Source: Lepturacanthus savala (taxonomy: Eukaryota > Chordata > Actinopteri > Scombriformes > Trichiuridae). Taken from it: a stretch of DNA of 64,000 nucleotides. Within the stretch, counting starts at the first letter, position 1; every line of letters begins with the position of its first letter. This document shows, piece by piece, positions 9,951 through 22,276 of this stretch. The stretch is taken from positions 23,190,224-23,254,223 of the forward strand of contig CM060472.1 in assembly GCA_030544235.1 (NCBI GenBank). Direction: 5' to 3'. A program made the position numbers and the translations under genes. A model generated the notes under the pieces. The model had not been told where the DNA came from. It did not search any database and was given only the letters and a program-made list of their open reading frames with translations.

Positions 9951-12900
9951 ACTTTTTCTTATGAGCTTAATTCTGTATAAGGATTATACAAGGTTACATA
10001 CCGGAAATAGATTTTCGAAATACGGTGGGTGCAGAAAATAAGTCATTAATCGAAAAAATCCCCAAAGAATTTGGGTGCCCTGCTGATTTTAAAGCATTCA
10101 GCCACAGCCACTGGTTGGTTTTGCAACTTGAAGCACAGCATCAGCTTGCCATCGTCATCTCATCATGTGACAGTGAGTTTTCAACTCACAAAGCATTGAA
10201 TAAAAACAATAAGAGCACCTGGACAGTAAAAAGAGCCATGATGGGGTATATTGCACTAAAATGCTGCAATATACTCACCTCACCGTTTTAACGCCCTGGA
10301 CTGTAGCCCCACGTCTCAGGGGAGAGGGAAATGTGCTGACTTTTCATTTATTCACACACACTGACACACACACACACACACAGACACACACGTCCATACA
10401 GAAACAAACACAGTGAACTCAATAAGAAGATTACAACGGCTCATTTTCTGTTTCAAATCAAGGGGAAGATTATGAGATTCCCATAGCAAATTAGCCCAAA
10501 TGAATGGTTCATTATCAGTGTGAAACACGGTGGAAGTGGGATGTGATCATTACAGCTGCTCTTGGTTGGCTTGATTAATCATGTAATCACTCACAAGCTC
10601 AAATTTCACCACATACAAGCGGATGGAGCGAGAGCGTTTTTTCACAAACCCCCACTCCCAGTCACGAGATACGGCGCATTCCTAATTATTGTGTTTGTTT
10701 TACCGTAAATAGCAAGAAAAAAAAAAAAAGGTCCTGCATATGTCTCACTTCCTTTCTGTCTCATGTCCTCCCAGTTGTTTATTTACAACGCAAAGACAGC
10801 GCTTTAATGATGCCGCAGGGGTGTCAATACAATCAGAGAGCGATCCTCTTCATCCGCGTGAGCTGTCGGGAAAAAAACAAAAGGCCTTACAAGTTAGCTG
10901 GCACCCACGCTGAAAGCTCTCTTTCCCCGTCGCGTTACCGGGACACGGATACGAACAAAAGCTCTGTCAAGACAGTCTGACGTTGTCTTCGAGATGGATC
11001 CCTCTGTGTGTAGTGTGTTTACATCTGCTAACAGCCTTTCTATCTTTTTTTATTTATTTATTTATTTTTTTTATTCCCATAAAGCCCCTCTGTAGCGGGC
11101 CTAATGATCGCGGCTGTTGACAGATCTGGGTGCATTGTGGGAACAGGCTCGGAAAGATCAGCCAACTCGGGAGTAAAAATAGATACTCTGTCCTTGATGC
11201 TATATTTGGGGGATTTTTTGTTGTTGTGAATAATTAAAGCTTTGAGTTTGATGTGCGCATGTATGTGTGTACGTCTGTGTGTGTAACTACTGGCATCTGT
11301 GTAGCAGAGCGTCTCTCATTACGTCGAGGAAGCTCGCGGAGGACAAGGTCAAGGCTCAATTTATCATCATTTGCTTTTTTAGGGTGCAGAAAAGTTATCA
11401 GGAGCTGTAAAGGAATATGAAAGTAAGGTAAAAAAAAAAAGATAGATGGACGCTGCTTTGTTTCACATCATGACAGGCCAACAGGTACGATGAGATGAGT
11501 TTATTTACTCTGAATTAACAGGTTTGACGAGTATCAGGGTTTGATCGGGTCAAAATGACTTCACTAAATCCACAATATAAGCGGCTTAATGAATTTTAAA
11601 TATCAAACTTAATTTTGCTTAAACAAACACTTCCTCTTCTGAATTAGAGTTGTCTTGCAAAATCTGGAAAAAATCTTCCCGGAAACGTCGTCCGTTCCAG
11701 GGCCAGCAGCTTGATTAATGACCGGATGCCCGCCTGCGAATCCAGCGGCGCTCTTCAGGGAAAGGCTCCAAGGCCGCGCTCAGACCTCCCTGCATCACGC
11801 CGATTTCCTGTCAAATCCAAACCCGCGAATTGAGACGGAAACATGGCGGCGTGCAATAATTGAAACCGATCGGATGACATCATACGTTCAGATATCGCTG
11901 TTTATTTGCCACATTGCTTCTCATCCGGGTCTTCTCAGCCTGATATCGCTGCAAATGAGCTCGTTTCAGCAGTTGGAAACGGGAGAGGGGTCAAAACTGT
12001 GTTTCTGTTTTGCAGCAAGTCCCCTAATTAAGCTAAGATCTAGGTGGTTAACAAATACAAAAGAGAGCAAATAAAGCAAAGGAGTCCCGTTATCGGAATG
12101 CTTGGATCTCCTATGAATAAATGATGAAATGATGAGACAGACAGAACAATTATTAGCTTTCTTAAACATCGTTTACACACCAAACAGGCTCTACATAATG
12201 CATGGGGTTTGTGTTTTTTTATGGCACAGATCAAAGGGAATCACAGCCCCAGTGGTGCCACTGTTAAACTGACTGCAATGTAAATAAATCATAAACATGG
12301 AACAGGCATGTAGCAGTGCAGGGATCGTCGGGAGTGTGTCTGCAATGAAAGAAACAAAGATTTAGAGGGGAAGGAGCGCCGCAGGATCCCAGGGGTCCCA
12401 TCGGAACGGCGAGTTTAGAGCTGTAAATATTATGGAAAGTAATTTGTAATACGGAATATCGTCGGACGGATCGATCACACCCGCGTTACCGGGGGGGGTG
12501 TTGGGGTCTCGAGACAGGCCTGAATTCAATCTCAGCCCCGCATACATTTTGTGTCAATCAAACGAATAAATCGTGGGCCTGTCCGCCACCGAGTGCTGAC
12601 AGTGCTGTGATTACTCTCTCCGCTCATTCGTTTCTAATGCCTCGCCGTTTTACTTCTGCCGCTCCAACACCAATCCCAAGACATGCCAGAAGATCAAGCG
12701 TGTGTGCGAGTGTCTGTCACGCTCACGTGCGCGTTTGCCCGAGATGAATCCAAGCTCACGGCTCTCTAAATTCAACACCTTTGACCTGTCATTCCGCGGC
12801 AGAGGTGATGCCGATAACAAAACCAAACACCATCGCTAAGCTGTCTTTTTCTGCAAGTGTGTGTGTGTGTCGGCGTGCACGTGTGTCTGTGCGTATGTGT

Positions 12901-13891
12901 TTGAGATGACAGCTGAGGGATTTAGGGAGCGGTGGGTGGGAGAATGGAGCCAAGCTGCGCGCTTTCAGCTGTGCATGCGTGCGCCACCACATGCGTGTGT
13001 GTTGGGGATCCGATATGAGGACATGGATTGAGAGCTGATAGGGCCCGAGATTACAACAGCGCTTTCAATTTTCTATTTTCTGCCCCCTCCCCCTCCATAG
13101 ACACACACAACCACACCAGCCCTGATTATTTTCCACTCAAACAACACAAGCCCAGACAGAAACACATACAGTATCAGACAGGTCACACCCGTAGCCATGA
13201 CAGCTGAGACAAAACGCCTCAGCTGCACCAGAAAAGACATTCTGGAACAGCTTGATATTCCTTTTTTTCTGAGTCAAAGGGTGGCTTATTGTTTTTTTTT
13301 TTTTTGACATTATTCAAATAGAGGGGAGGAGGGGGGGAAGAAAAAGTGCGCGTGATGAGCCTTTCAACATTCTGCCTCTAAACATCATTATATTTTACAG
13401 CAGACTGTGACAAACACTGCGTGACTGTGACAAACAAGTCACGCTTGGCTTCAGGGAAAAACATGTAGAACAAATGTGGAAACTCAAACACATGGTGGAC
13501 TGACAGAAAAAACAGCATGAAGGTAACTGAAGCTGGGAGAACATACTGTATCTAGCCCATAGGACGATGCATAATACATACACGTTTATTCTTATGCATC
13601 ATCACCACAGCAGATTTTATATGGGAACACCTACTGGGCTACTTGATGATAACAGAAAAGAGATCAGACTCATATGGAGCTTATTATGTTTTTTTTTAAC
13701 AAATTCTCAGACATGCCTTGTTGTCTTTGGATCAGCGAATCACACCAAGTGCATACCTTCGTCTAAAGTTTCTCCGAGAACAGATAGTTTGCATTCAAAT
13801 GCAACAACACTTCCAAGTCACTTTTCAATCCTACAGTGGTCACTGCATGTTGAGAAAGACAAGACAAGAGAGTAATCTGTTGCATATATAC

Positions 13892-13894
<3 letters not shown>
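9951..13894. other. Gene-free, mostly non-repetitive DNA
   Basis: About 4 kb with no recognised exon or transposon. A short open frame at 10025-10291 has no recognisable homology. Short AC runs occur at 10360-10390, GT runs near 12860-12880, and TTTA/poly-T near 11046-11072. The 11650-11880 patch is richer in GC and CpG than its surroundings. Homeodomain-like TAATTA cores and balanced composition suggest possible conserved non-coding sequence, but that is inference only. Confidence 0.45.

Positions 13895-13930
<36 letters not shown>
13895..13930. repeat. (TA)18 microsatellite
   Basis: Pure TA dinucleotides that run directly into the terminal repeat of a Tc1-like fragment at 13931. Expansion probably began at the element's TA target site. 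Confidence 0.93.
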
Positions 13931-13933
<3 letters not shown>

Positions 13934-14112
13934 TAGAGGCCAAAAGTTTGGACACACCTTCTCATTCAATGTGTTTTCTTTATTTTCATGACTATTTACA
14001 TTGTAGATTCTCACTGAAGGCATCAAAATTATGAATGAACACATGTTTATGGTGTTATGTACTTAACAAAAAGAAGGTGAAATAACTGAAAACATCTTTT
14101 ATATTGTTTTAT
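13931..14112 (+). mobile_element. 5' fragment of a Tc1-like element (GGCCAAAAGTTTGGACACAC type)
   Basis: Starts with CAGTAGAGGCCAAAAGTTTG, a terminal repeat I recall from abundant teleost Tc1-like elements. About 180 bp match that consensus up to AACTGAAAACAT, then the match stops and SINE sequence begins. There is no coding capacity and the other end is missing. Confidence 0.7.
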
Positions 14113-14299
14113 ACATGCTGAGGTTAATTGGCGACTAAATTGCCTGTAGGTGTGAGTGAATGGTGTGTGTGCCCCACAATAGGCTGGCGACCATCTGGGG
14201 TGTATCCCTGCCTCTCACCGTAATGCGCTGGGATAGGCTCCAGCAGACCCCTGTGACCCTAATGAGGAATAAGCGGTTATAGAAGACGACTGACTGACA
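14113..14299 (+). mobile_element. SINE-like element, 3' half
   Basis: Matches the second half of the full copy at 40252-40626: an ACATGCTGAGGTTAATTGG junction, the GAATGGTGTGTGTGCCCCAC block, GGATAGGCTCCAGCAGACCC, and a GACTGACTGAC tail. The tRNA-like head is missing. It is sandwiched between fragments of two different Tc1 families. Confidence 0.75.
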
Positions 14300-14319
14300 A
14301 TAAATAAACCATGAATTCT

Positions 14320-14793
14320 GCTGTCTACCAATCCTGAAGGTCCATCTGTTCGTGACCTCAACCTGAAATGAACCTGGGTTCTTCATCCGAAATAATGCCA
14401 GCAAGTCCACTTGGCTGAAATGCTGTGTCATGGCCCTAAAAACGCGGTTCATCCTCAAAAACTCTCCAACGTGGCTAAATTACAGCAATTCTGCAAAGAT
14501 GAATGGGCCAAAATTCCAGCTCTGTAAAGAGTCTCATTGGAAGTTGTTGCAGATGTTGTTGCTAAGGGCCCAACCAGTTTATTAGGTTTAGGGGGCAATC
14601 ACTTTTTCACACAGAGCCATATCAGTTTGGATTTTTTTTCTCCCTTGATAGTAAAAACCTTTATTTAAAAGCTGCATCTTGTGTTCACTTGTATTGTCTT
14701 TGACTAATTAAATTCGTTTGATAATCGGAAACATTAAAGTGTGACAAATGCAAAAAGAAAAAAAGAGAAATTAGGAAGGGGGCAAACAAAGTG
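14320..14793 (+). pseudogene. Tc1-like transposase 3' relic and element end
   Basis: Allowing frame shifts, the plus strand encodes the tail of a Tc1-type transposase. Landmarks are an eroded catalytic region near 14370-14400, HGPKNAVH near 14430-14455 (family WHDLKKAVH), and NVAKLQQFCKDEWAKIP near 14470-14515. A tail reading GGGGGCAATCACTTTTTCAC follows, then decayed terminal-repeat sequence (GGAAGGGGGCAAAC near 14775). This matches my memory of the fish Tc1 family whose ends read GTGTGAAAAAGTGTTTGCCC. It is a different family from the 13931-14112 fragment. Not functional. Confidence 0.65.
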
Positions 14794-15278
14794 CTAAATG
14801 TTAAAGCTGCACTTCTCAATTTGCTAGGCTAAAATGATGATGTGCAATGCAAAAGGTGTTGCTTGTAGAGTGATGCACTCACAGCAAAACTCATTTTATT
14901 TCATTTTTCGTGTGTTTTGGCTCACTGCGCCGTTTTGGTTTTTTACAGCACTGCAATTTCACTGTTTTGATCTGATAAACCCATTGTGAACAACCTGTTC
15001 AGCACCAAATACCAATGCGAAATAAATGTTAGCAAGTAGCTGTTGAACATAGTGGAGTGTTTATCAGGAAAAGAGACAGAATTTTTTTTTTTTTTTTCTG
15101 AAGAGTCGGTGGAGCGCAGACAAGAGCTTTTGGAAAAAGTAGAAACGCTGTACTGCAATTATCCCGAACCTCTAACTCTTGTGCTGTAACGGTGGAGATC
15201 GACTAGATGTTCTCACTCGGAGGATCGTCATCATCTTTACATTCTTGTGAGGACACTGGGAAGCTAATAAAAAAGAAG

Positions 15279-15321
<43 letters not shown>

Positions 15322-17860
15322 GACACACACTCGCTGTAGCCCGCAGCTCTCAAAGAGCAATCAAGGGTGATACATTGGCAAATGTCAAATAAGGATTAAT
15401 GGATTAATAACATTGTTAAGTATCCTCCTAGTGCTGTCTCTGTCGAAGTTTTCTAGTTTTTCACGCCCTCCCTCCGTCCTCTCTCTTCTTCACCGCACTA
15501 ATAGGGAGGGTGAAGGGAGCTGGGGACGTTAAGAACCAATCTCACAGACAAAAAACTCTCGGCAGAATTTAATCTCTCCGTCCTCTTTCTGTCTCTCTCT
15601 GACAGCAGCGCTCTCCAGCTTCTCAAGATTGTGTGTGTGTGTGTGCGTGATGGCGGCGGGTTATTGGAGCTTCCATTAAACCACACTCAGTGTAATCAGC
15701 AGAGAATTATGTGCGCCAGGGGCAAAAATACTCTGTAAGCCTTTTCTAGGTCTGTGTTAGTATATTAATGTGTGCGCGTGCTTTTACGATATGTCACGTT
15801 CTCAGGCATGCTGGTCTTCGACGATTTATGGGTGGTTATGTTTTAAGGTGGAAAAAAACAAACATTTTCTACAAGTTTAAGAATTCTTTTTTTTTTTTTT
15901 TGGATCATGAGCAGAGGGCTCTCTCGAAAAACACTCTTTGCTCCGGGCCAATTAAAAAATCTAAGGCCTAATAGGGCTGCTGCAGCCTGACAAACGATTA
16001 TCTCGAAAGTGCCTTCCTGAAACACTTTGGAGGAAATTCATGGGCGTTCAATTCAGCCGGTGCCAAAGCAGTCGCGTGTTAGTCTCTCCAACATCTGCCG
16101 TTTTTTTTTTTTTCTTCCCTCCCTCCTCCTTTTTTTTTATAATGCACTTTCTTCAGTTACACATTTTTTATAGACAACGCCGCATACCCTCAGATGCCAT
16201 TTTACTCACTTTACAGCCAAGAAGTTTTATAAACTCAAGAGAAGAAGACGAAAAAAAGAACGCCTTCCCCCAACCTCGCGTCTTGCCTTAAATCAGCTGT
16301 AATATTGCTGACAGGGCATTCTGTGAGTGAATATGTGAGTGAGTTATTCCGCCCCTGAATTCTATTAGCGGCTCCTTACTTACAAAGGTCAGCTTTAATT
16401 TCCTCAGGGAGTGATAATTACATTGGATTTCGGCTTCTCCTGTGGCCTCCTTGCTGCAAACAAACGCTTCTACCGAGGTTAGCCTCACTATATGTTTTTG
16501 ACTTCACACTAATCCACTCACTTTTTTAGGTATAAATTTTCAGACTCTTGCATTAACGGTCACCTTGTTTTTAATTTTGCCTATGTTCCCTTGTGAAATT
16601 GCATATTTTCAAAACTAAAGACAGAAATAACATTGTCAAACTAGTTCCATCTTTATTGTGATTATCCCACAATTTAAAAAAAAAAAGCAAATAGTTAATA
16701 ATTAGAAATATTTTAAATAAAAAAAAAAGAGAAATGCTGATCAAAGTCTTCAGTTCCGTCGAGCATCTTTATCGTCCCAGTTGGAAAAGTCTTGGAACAT
16801 TTTAAATCCGCAGAGCATCAGAGACTTGCCCCTGTTACTTCGGGGTAGCCCTCTGCCAACTTGAATGTAATAATTTAATCCAGCAGCTCCTCTGGTATTT
16901 CAACGTGTTATCAGACCGAATGGATCAAATTCTGATGAAATGAAACGAGTCGATACTACAGCAGAACGTGTGACATAAGTGTATCTGGATGGTTTCTGTG
17001 CAATTTCCTTCTCATCACCAGCAGAGGGAGACACAAGTCCCACACTGCATCTTTTAATTAAAAAAAAAGAAGTTTACTGATTGGTTAATTCTGAATACAG
17101 ATAGAGCTTCCATTATGAAAAAGTGTTTTTTTTTTTTGTTTTTTAATCAAAATCTCCTTCATAAGTAACTTTATTTCTTGTAGTTGAATTTTTGTTTGTC
17201 GGCAGAACACATAAAAAAACAGAACAAGTCTGACATTTATAGTACGTTGCTGTTATTTCTTCAAAAACGTGACAATTATTTACACTCTATTTCTTCACTG
17301 TTGGATCATAACTTTAAGAGAGAAGCCAGATGATGATTATGATTGGAAGCCTGCAAGATGATTGCCCAGATGATTACAAATACGTTATTTGCATTCAGCA
17401 GCATTGCCGAACGGAAAGACAGCCTCCACACCTCAATCACAGGAGTCGCATGCCCATAATAAATATACGACGGGCTGTTAAAACTAAAAACCAGTCAGTC
17501 ATGTCTTTTGCATATCAAGCATGCTGCGAGGATAAAGCACCATGAGGGGATGATACACTGTAGTTTGGGGAGCTCACGCTGGTGTATAACTCAAGTATCT
17601 CCGCTCATCCACAGGGAAATTAACTGTGGCGAAGCAGCATTACATGAATTACCAGGGTAATCCTGTACTGACACTGCCCTAATCTGCACAGGGATGTATG
17701 GGATCAAATTGCAGCCTGCATATTTCATTGTGTATATTACAATACTGGCAGGTGGTTCATGGAAATAGCAAAACAATAGTCCCGGTGTAACAGGTGAAGG
17801 AGTCACAGTCATAGTTCAGTGTTTTAATGTATGGAGATAGATACACAGATGCATAGATAG
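14794..17860. other. Gene-free stretch
   Basis: No exon recognised. Contents are a (CA)n microsatellite at 15282-15317, a short GT run near 15631-15645, and T or A homopolymers near 15080, 15886, 16100 and 17128. The 15700-16500 part looks non-repetitive, with several AT-rich cores set in balanced sequence. Frames spanning these tracts are low-complexity artefacts. Confidence 0.45.
15282..15317. repeat. (CA)18 microsatellite
   Basis: Near-pure CA dinucleotides, followed by a short GACAGACACAC decay zone. Confidence 0.95.
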
Positions 17861-17864
17861 CTCT

Positions 17865-19070
17865 TAGCCGAGATTCGAGGCCATCAAGGTGTATGCAACT
17901 CATTTGATGACCTCAGTGCTCTAGCTGCTGTGACAGGAAGCCAGTGAAACAAGGCAAGAACTGGAGTGACGGGGGTCACACCTTTAAATGCCTGTCAAAA
18001 GGCAGCATCATAAAGAGCACTGGTTTAAATCTACACATAGAAAGTTACAATAATCTAGCCTACATGAGAAGAAACTATGAATGACCTTCTCCAGGTCATT
18101 AGAAGATAGGTTGGGTCCGACCTTAGCAAAGGGTTGAAGCTGAAAACAGAATGTTTTGACTATGGAGCCAATTCTTTTGACAATGGAGCCACTATCAAAG
18201 GTAACACCAATGCTTTCAATAAAAGAATGATTGGATGGGGACAGTACAAGCGCAGAATTTTTTACATTAAAATTCAAAGGAATGTAAATCTGGATATCTT
18301 CATCTTCTTGAAGACGTCATTACTCTTTAGAAACTGCGAGAGCAACTAGCAACTGAATAGCCATGACGCTCTCCAACATCTTAGATAAAAAAAGGCCATA
18401 TTGGAGATAGAGTTGAAATAAAACCGCACACAGGGGTTCAGATTTAGCTTTTTTTTATCAGTGATTGCACTATAGAATGTATAAATCTTCTAGAAAACAC
18501 GCTCAATGCAGACAGACATGAATCACCACAAGAATAAATGAACCCATAGAATCAAAGACCTCTTTAAAAAGGCAAGAGGGAATGGTATCTCAGAGGCAGC
18601 TCGTGGGCTGTAGCTCACCAACTACATCAGACAGCTCAGACTGGCTTAAACTGGTTAAAAACAGCTGAGCACATAGGGGGATCCGAGGGTCAGGGACAGC
18701 AATAGGCGGCGCTGAATGCAGAGCAGACTTTTTCAACAAAAACACAGAGAAAATCACTGCAAAGATCAGGCGGATGAACAATAGGGTCACTGCCAAGGGC
18801 TTTACAATAGAATCAAGAGCATTAAACAAAACCTTCAGTTTGTCAATGTTATTGGAAAGGTTAGAAATGTACCTTGTTTTAGTGGCTTTTACAACTTTAT
18901 GATACTCAGTAAACGGTTGTGTAAAATCTCAAAAGAAATGTGTCTTGTCTTTCTTCTGGGAGCAAGGATAGAATCAATGATCCACAGTCTGTGACAGGCC
19001 TCAGAGATTTTGTTCCTTAAAGATGCAATGAGGTTGAGGAGGTTTGTGCAACGTGGAGTCAAAAAGAGAA
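17865..19070 (-). mobile_element. CR1/L2-type LINE fragment (reverse transcriptase region)
   Basis: On the minus strand, two blocks resemble the polyprotein of L2/CR1-clade non-LTR retrotransposons. The upstream block (about 19070 down to 18590) includes RKTRHISFEILHNRLLSI and then SLSQSELSDVVGELQPTSC, which corresponds to the linker and start of the RT domain. The downstream block (18280 down to about 17865) includes SIGVTFDSGS, SSNDLEKVIHSFFSCRLDYC and a decayed VTPVLALFHWLP, which lies near the RT C-terminus. The core with the catalytic Asp-Asp pair is deleted or degraded between the blocks. Stops and shifts are present, so it is a dead partial copy. Confidence 0.7.
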
Positions 19071-19332
19071 ACAAACTCCTTTGCACTGCATTACCAGCTA
19101 ACTATAGAGGAACATGCAAAGTCATTGAAAGACACAGAAAACTGCAATGTTGTATTGGAGTTTATAGCACGGAAACTGCATAGAAGGGGGAGAATAGCAA
19201 CAACAGCACAGGGCACAGTAGCAGAGAATAAAACAGGCAGCAATCAGAGATTAAAGAGATTGTCACAAATTGTATTGATGCAGACAAACTATGACACAGC
19301 GACAGGTCCTACGTGTTCATATATTATTTATA

Positions 19333-19784
19333 TATCCACTACGGTTTGTGGTCACATAGAAATTTCCTTATTTTTGAAGGAAAAGCACTGTTTTTTCAAT
19401 GAAGTCAACTTTAAACTAATCAGAAATACACTCTATACATTGCTAATATGGTAAATGACTATTCTAGCTGCAAATATCTGTTTTTTGGTGCAATATCTAC
19501 ATAGATGTATAGAGGCCCATTTCCAGCAACTATCAGTCCAGTGTTCTAATGGTACAATGCCTTTGCTCATTACATCAGAAGGTTAATGGATGATTAGAAA
19601 ACCCTTGTGCAATCATGTTAGCACAGCTGGAAACAGTTTAGTTGGCTAGAGAAGCTAGAAAACTGACCTTCATTTGAGCAGGTTGAGGTTTTTACTTTAT
19701 AAAAAAATATTTTAAATCATTATTTCTAACCTTGTCAATGTCTTGTCTTGACTATATTTTTTATACGTTTGAACAGTAGTGTAT
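19333..19784 (+). mobile_element. Tc1-like non-autonomous element
   Basis: Same family as 1-196 and 60049-60442. Shared blocks include CACTGTTTTTTCAATGAAGT, CTATTCTAGCTGCAAATATC and GTATAGAGGCCCATTTCCAG. The right end is the degraded terminus GTTTGAACAGTAGTGTA near 19767-19784. The left end resembles a TIR with an internal deletion (CCACTACGG...GTGGTCAC near 19336-19355). About 450 bp, non-coding. Confidence 0.75.
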
Positions 19785-20570
19785 ATACATATGGCTGATG
19801 GTGGCTGATATACGACTGCAAAAAACAGGAGAAAAGTAAGATTCATTTCAAAAAGCTGCAGTTTAAAGATGGAGTAAGTTACAGATGGAATCTGGCGACA
19901 GTAAAACTGGAGTGAAACACATATCAAACACATTTCCTGCAGCTCAGAGGGGCCCAATGAGTTGCCAAACATACTGGCAACATCTTGCTCATAGTTTCAT
20001 TACTCTGTGAAAACTCCTCAGCTTGATTAGATTGTATTTTATTATACATATGCATGATTGGATAAAATAATACAATACAGATACATTTGTAAGAACGTGA
20101 TGATAAGCAATTCAAAGCTAATTCGATAAAATTTGGTGATTCAGCATTGATTAAGCTCATCAATTACTAAAAAGGGAAACATTAATATTCAATATTTTTT
20201 TTTTGCAAAGCCAAATCTGGCCCAGCACTTCATTTTATATGGCCTGGGAGAGAATAAATTGCGTAATTTAACGAGAGACGGGCAAACAAATAAATTTTTA
20301 TGCTTAATGGAGATGAGCTGGTCATGTCTTCTTTGTAATGAAGCAGTGGCAGCACAGTGATCCCCATACATTAATTTACTTGTAATGGCCCGCCATAATA
20401 AACAAAATGATTTTCATATTTTTTGGAGCTGCGCAGCCATCTCTCTCTCGCTCTGATATCCTGCCAAACACATGCTGATGCACCTTATTCTCCCATCGCT
20501 CCACAGAACACACAAATGTAAACTGGGCTAAATTTTATCATCAGAATATAAATTTAAATACAATGGAACA
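19785..20570. other. Gene-free stretch
   Basis: Nothing recognisable as coding or as a named repeat. The part at 20180-20500 is non-repetitive and AT-rich, with TAATTT/AATTTA cores typical of intergenic conserved elements; that reading is a guess. Confidence 0.4.
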
Positions 20571-20733
20571 GGACACAGTGGTGAAGGGGTTAGCGCTGTT
20601 GCCTCACAGCAAGAAGGTCGCAGGTTCAAGACCTCCTTGGTCCTGGGTCTGGGACCTTTCTGTGGAGAGTTTACATGTTCTCCCAGTGTTTGCGTGGGTT
20701 TTCACCGGGTACTCTGGCTTCCTTCCACTGTAC
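20571..20733 (+). mobile_element. SINE-like element, 5' half
   Basis: The tRNA-like head is present. TTAGCGCTGTTGCCTCACAG is followed by AGAAGGTCGCAGGTTCAAGACC, whose GGTTCAAGACC fits the RNA polymerase III B-box pattern closely. It continues to the GGGTACTCTGGCTTCC block and stops. The second half and TGAC tail are missing. Confidence 0.75.
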
Positions 20734-22002
20734 AAAAAAGAGGTGCTTTTTTAATGATGTAGCATGTCTTCCTACTCTTTCTATGATTTTTTCCCCCCAT
20801 GTTTCCTGAACCCATCCTTGTAGGTGCCCCATTGGCTGCAGATATGTGTGGGGATATATATGATTGTTTGCTCTATGATGACCCTGATGAAGACCACAAG
20901 CCAAAACTAACAATAAAGTTGTTCTATATGCTACAAGTGTTGCTGGAGGTTTGACCTGTTGACTCCCCCACTTCTCTGTATATCTTGGTAGTATGGAAGT
21001 TTCCTACTGCTATAGTCTGTGTATTCCAGGCCCAGATTCACCCCATGCTTCCATGAAGTGCCCTTTCTGATTATTCCTGGTTTCTGTGAGCACTGAATGC
21101 ACCTGGTGTTAATGCTTGTATAAACTAAACAAGTGAAACAACTACCACAGTTGCCTCATTGGTCTTCCTCATCCTCCTGCAACAGGAGTATTTCTGAGGT
21201 TAATAATCAATAAAGGTGCTGTTGGAAAAAAATCACTTTTGTAGTTAAACATTAAATTAGAGGTAACAAATTGGATATAAAGGGATCCAAAGGTAAATTG
21301 AGAAACTAGAACTAAAAGCTAAATTCATAACTATCACAAGAATCATATCAAATTGTCTTCAGCTGCTAATTATTTATTAAGTTATTCATGAACACAGAGG
21401 TCATTATCTTATATGATATAAAATAGATATATATACGCCCTACCACCCTGGCCTTTGAGGACAATATTAATGTTGATGTGGCCCATATGAAATTCCATTT
21501 TAAACCCCAGCGTTAGATGGTTTGCTGCTACATCGGTAACAAGTTACACAAGCAGTGATATGCTAAATAAAGTTTAATTTTTCTTTTTTCTAACCTTTAG
21601 CCCTTGTTCTCATTAATAAGCAGCAATGTGTTTTGGAAGTAGCATTAGCTGCTAACAGCAGCCTTACCCACTTTTGTGTCAATTGCAAACACACCTGATT
21701 AACACAACGGTTTGATTGATATTGCACAATCAGGCCAGAATATCCGTACATCTTTGTACAGAGTGCCTATATTCGCTGCCCTGCCTTGGCACGATATACT
21801 GTGATGTATTCTGGCTAAATGATGGTTTTGTGGTCCCGCCGGACTACTTCTGAGTGTCTGGATGACTGTAAATGCAGTGCAAAGAGACTGAGGCAAAGAC
21901 GATTCCAAGTCAAAACACTGTTAAGTCCAAGACAAGCCTGAGATAATTAAAAAGAAATGTCTCAAGACGCTGGCAAGACTCGAGTATCACAGCCCTGGTT
22001 GT
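20734..22002. other. Gene-free stretch
   Basis: The segment at 20735-20990, ending in AATAAAGTTGTTCTATATGC, resembles retroelement 3' ends I have seen in fish, but I cannot name it. The remainder is AT-rich, without exons. Confidence 0.35.
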
Positions 22003-22060
22003 TGGTTTGGAAGCAGCCTCACCCTCGGTTATAACTGAGGTTGAAGTTGCTTCCAAACCC
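22003..22060. repeat. 58-bp imperfect palindrome (28-bp arms, 2-base loop)
   Basis: The arms at 22003-22030 and 22033-22060 pair at about 23 of 28 positions. They include an uninterrupted 12-bp stem, GGTTTGGAAGCA with TGCTTCCAAACC. Most mismatches are transitions that still allow G-U pairing in RNA. The motif CCCTCGGTTAT also recurs directly at 22022 and 22058. The loop is too small for a normal microRNA precursor. Confidence 0.8.
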
Positions 22061-22084
22061 TCGGTTATGTTGGTAGAGGTGTGA

Positions 22085-22276
22085 TCAGTGGTACGTTGCA
22101 ATGAGGTGATCCAGCATTTCTTTGGGCCCACAGCGCAGACGGATGTGGTAATGATCGTACAATCTCTGCTCCCTTGGCACCAAGTCAATAACCAAACGCG
22201 TCTCTCGCAATGAGGCGTGATTGAAGTCCAATACTTTGCTAATAACAACACTGGCCTGCGGCGGTGGTGGTGGCAT
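22085..22276 (-). other. Unidentified coding-like reading frame
   Basis: The minus strand has an open frame of 63 codons. From an acceptor-like CCGCCGCAG at about 22255 it reads a complex, charged peptide including LRETRLVIDLVPREQRLYDH and CGPKEMLDHLIATYH, then a stop. Composition looks more protein-like than neighbouring frames, which are low-complexity. I do not recognise the family, see no partner exon, and find no donor before the stop. It could be a terminal exon, a transposon relic or chance. It abuts the palindrome at 22003-22060. Confidence 0.2.

Noticed and set aside
10025..10291. 88-codon open frame after the odf3b-like gene
   Set aside because: Composition is fairly protein-like, but I recognise no family and see no exon partners. 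Not enough to call a gene.
14113..14299. tRNA genes suggested by tRNA-like heads in the SINE copies
   Set aside because: Only a B-box-like motif and a loose A-box region are present. No copy folds into a complete tRNA by inspection, and the family's downstream body and TGAC tail mark it as a SINE.
22003..22060. Possible microRNA precursor
   Set aside because: The stem is long enough but the loop is only two bases, which does not fit canonical microRNA hairpins.
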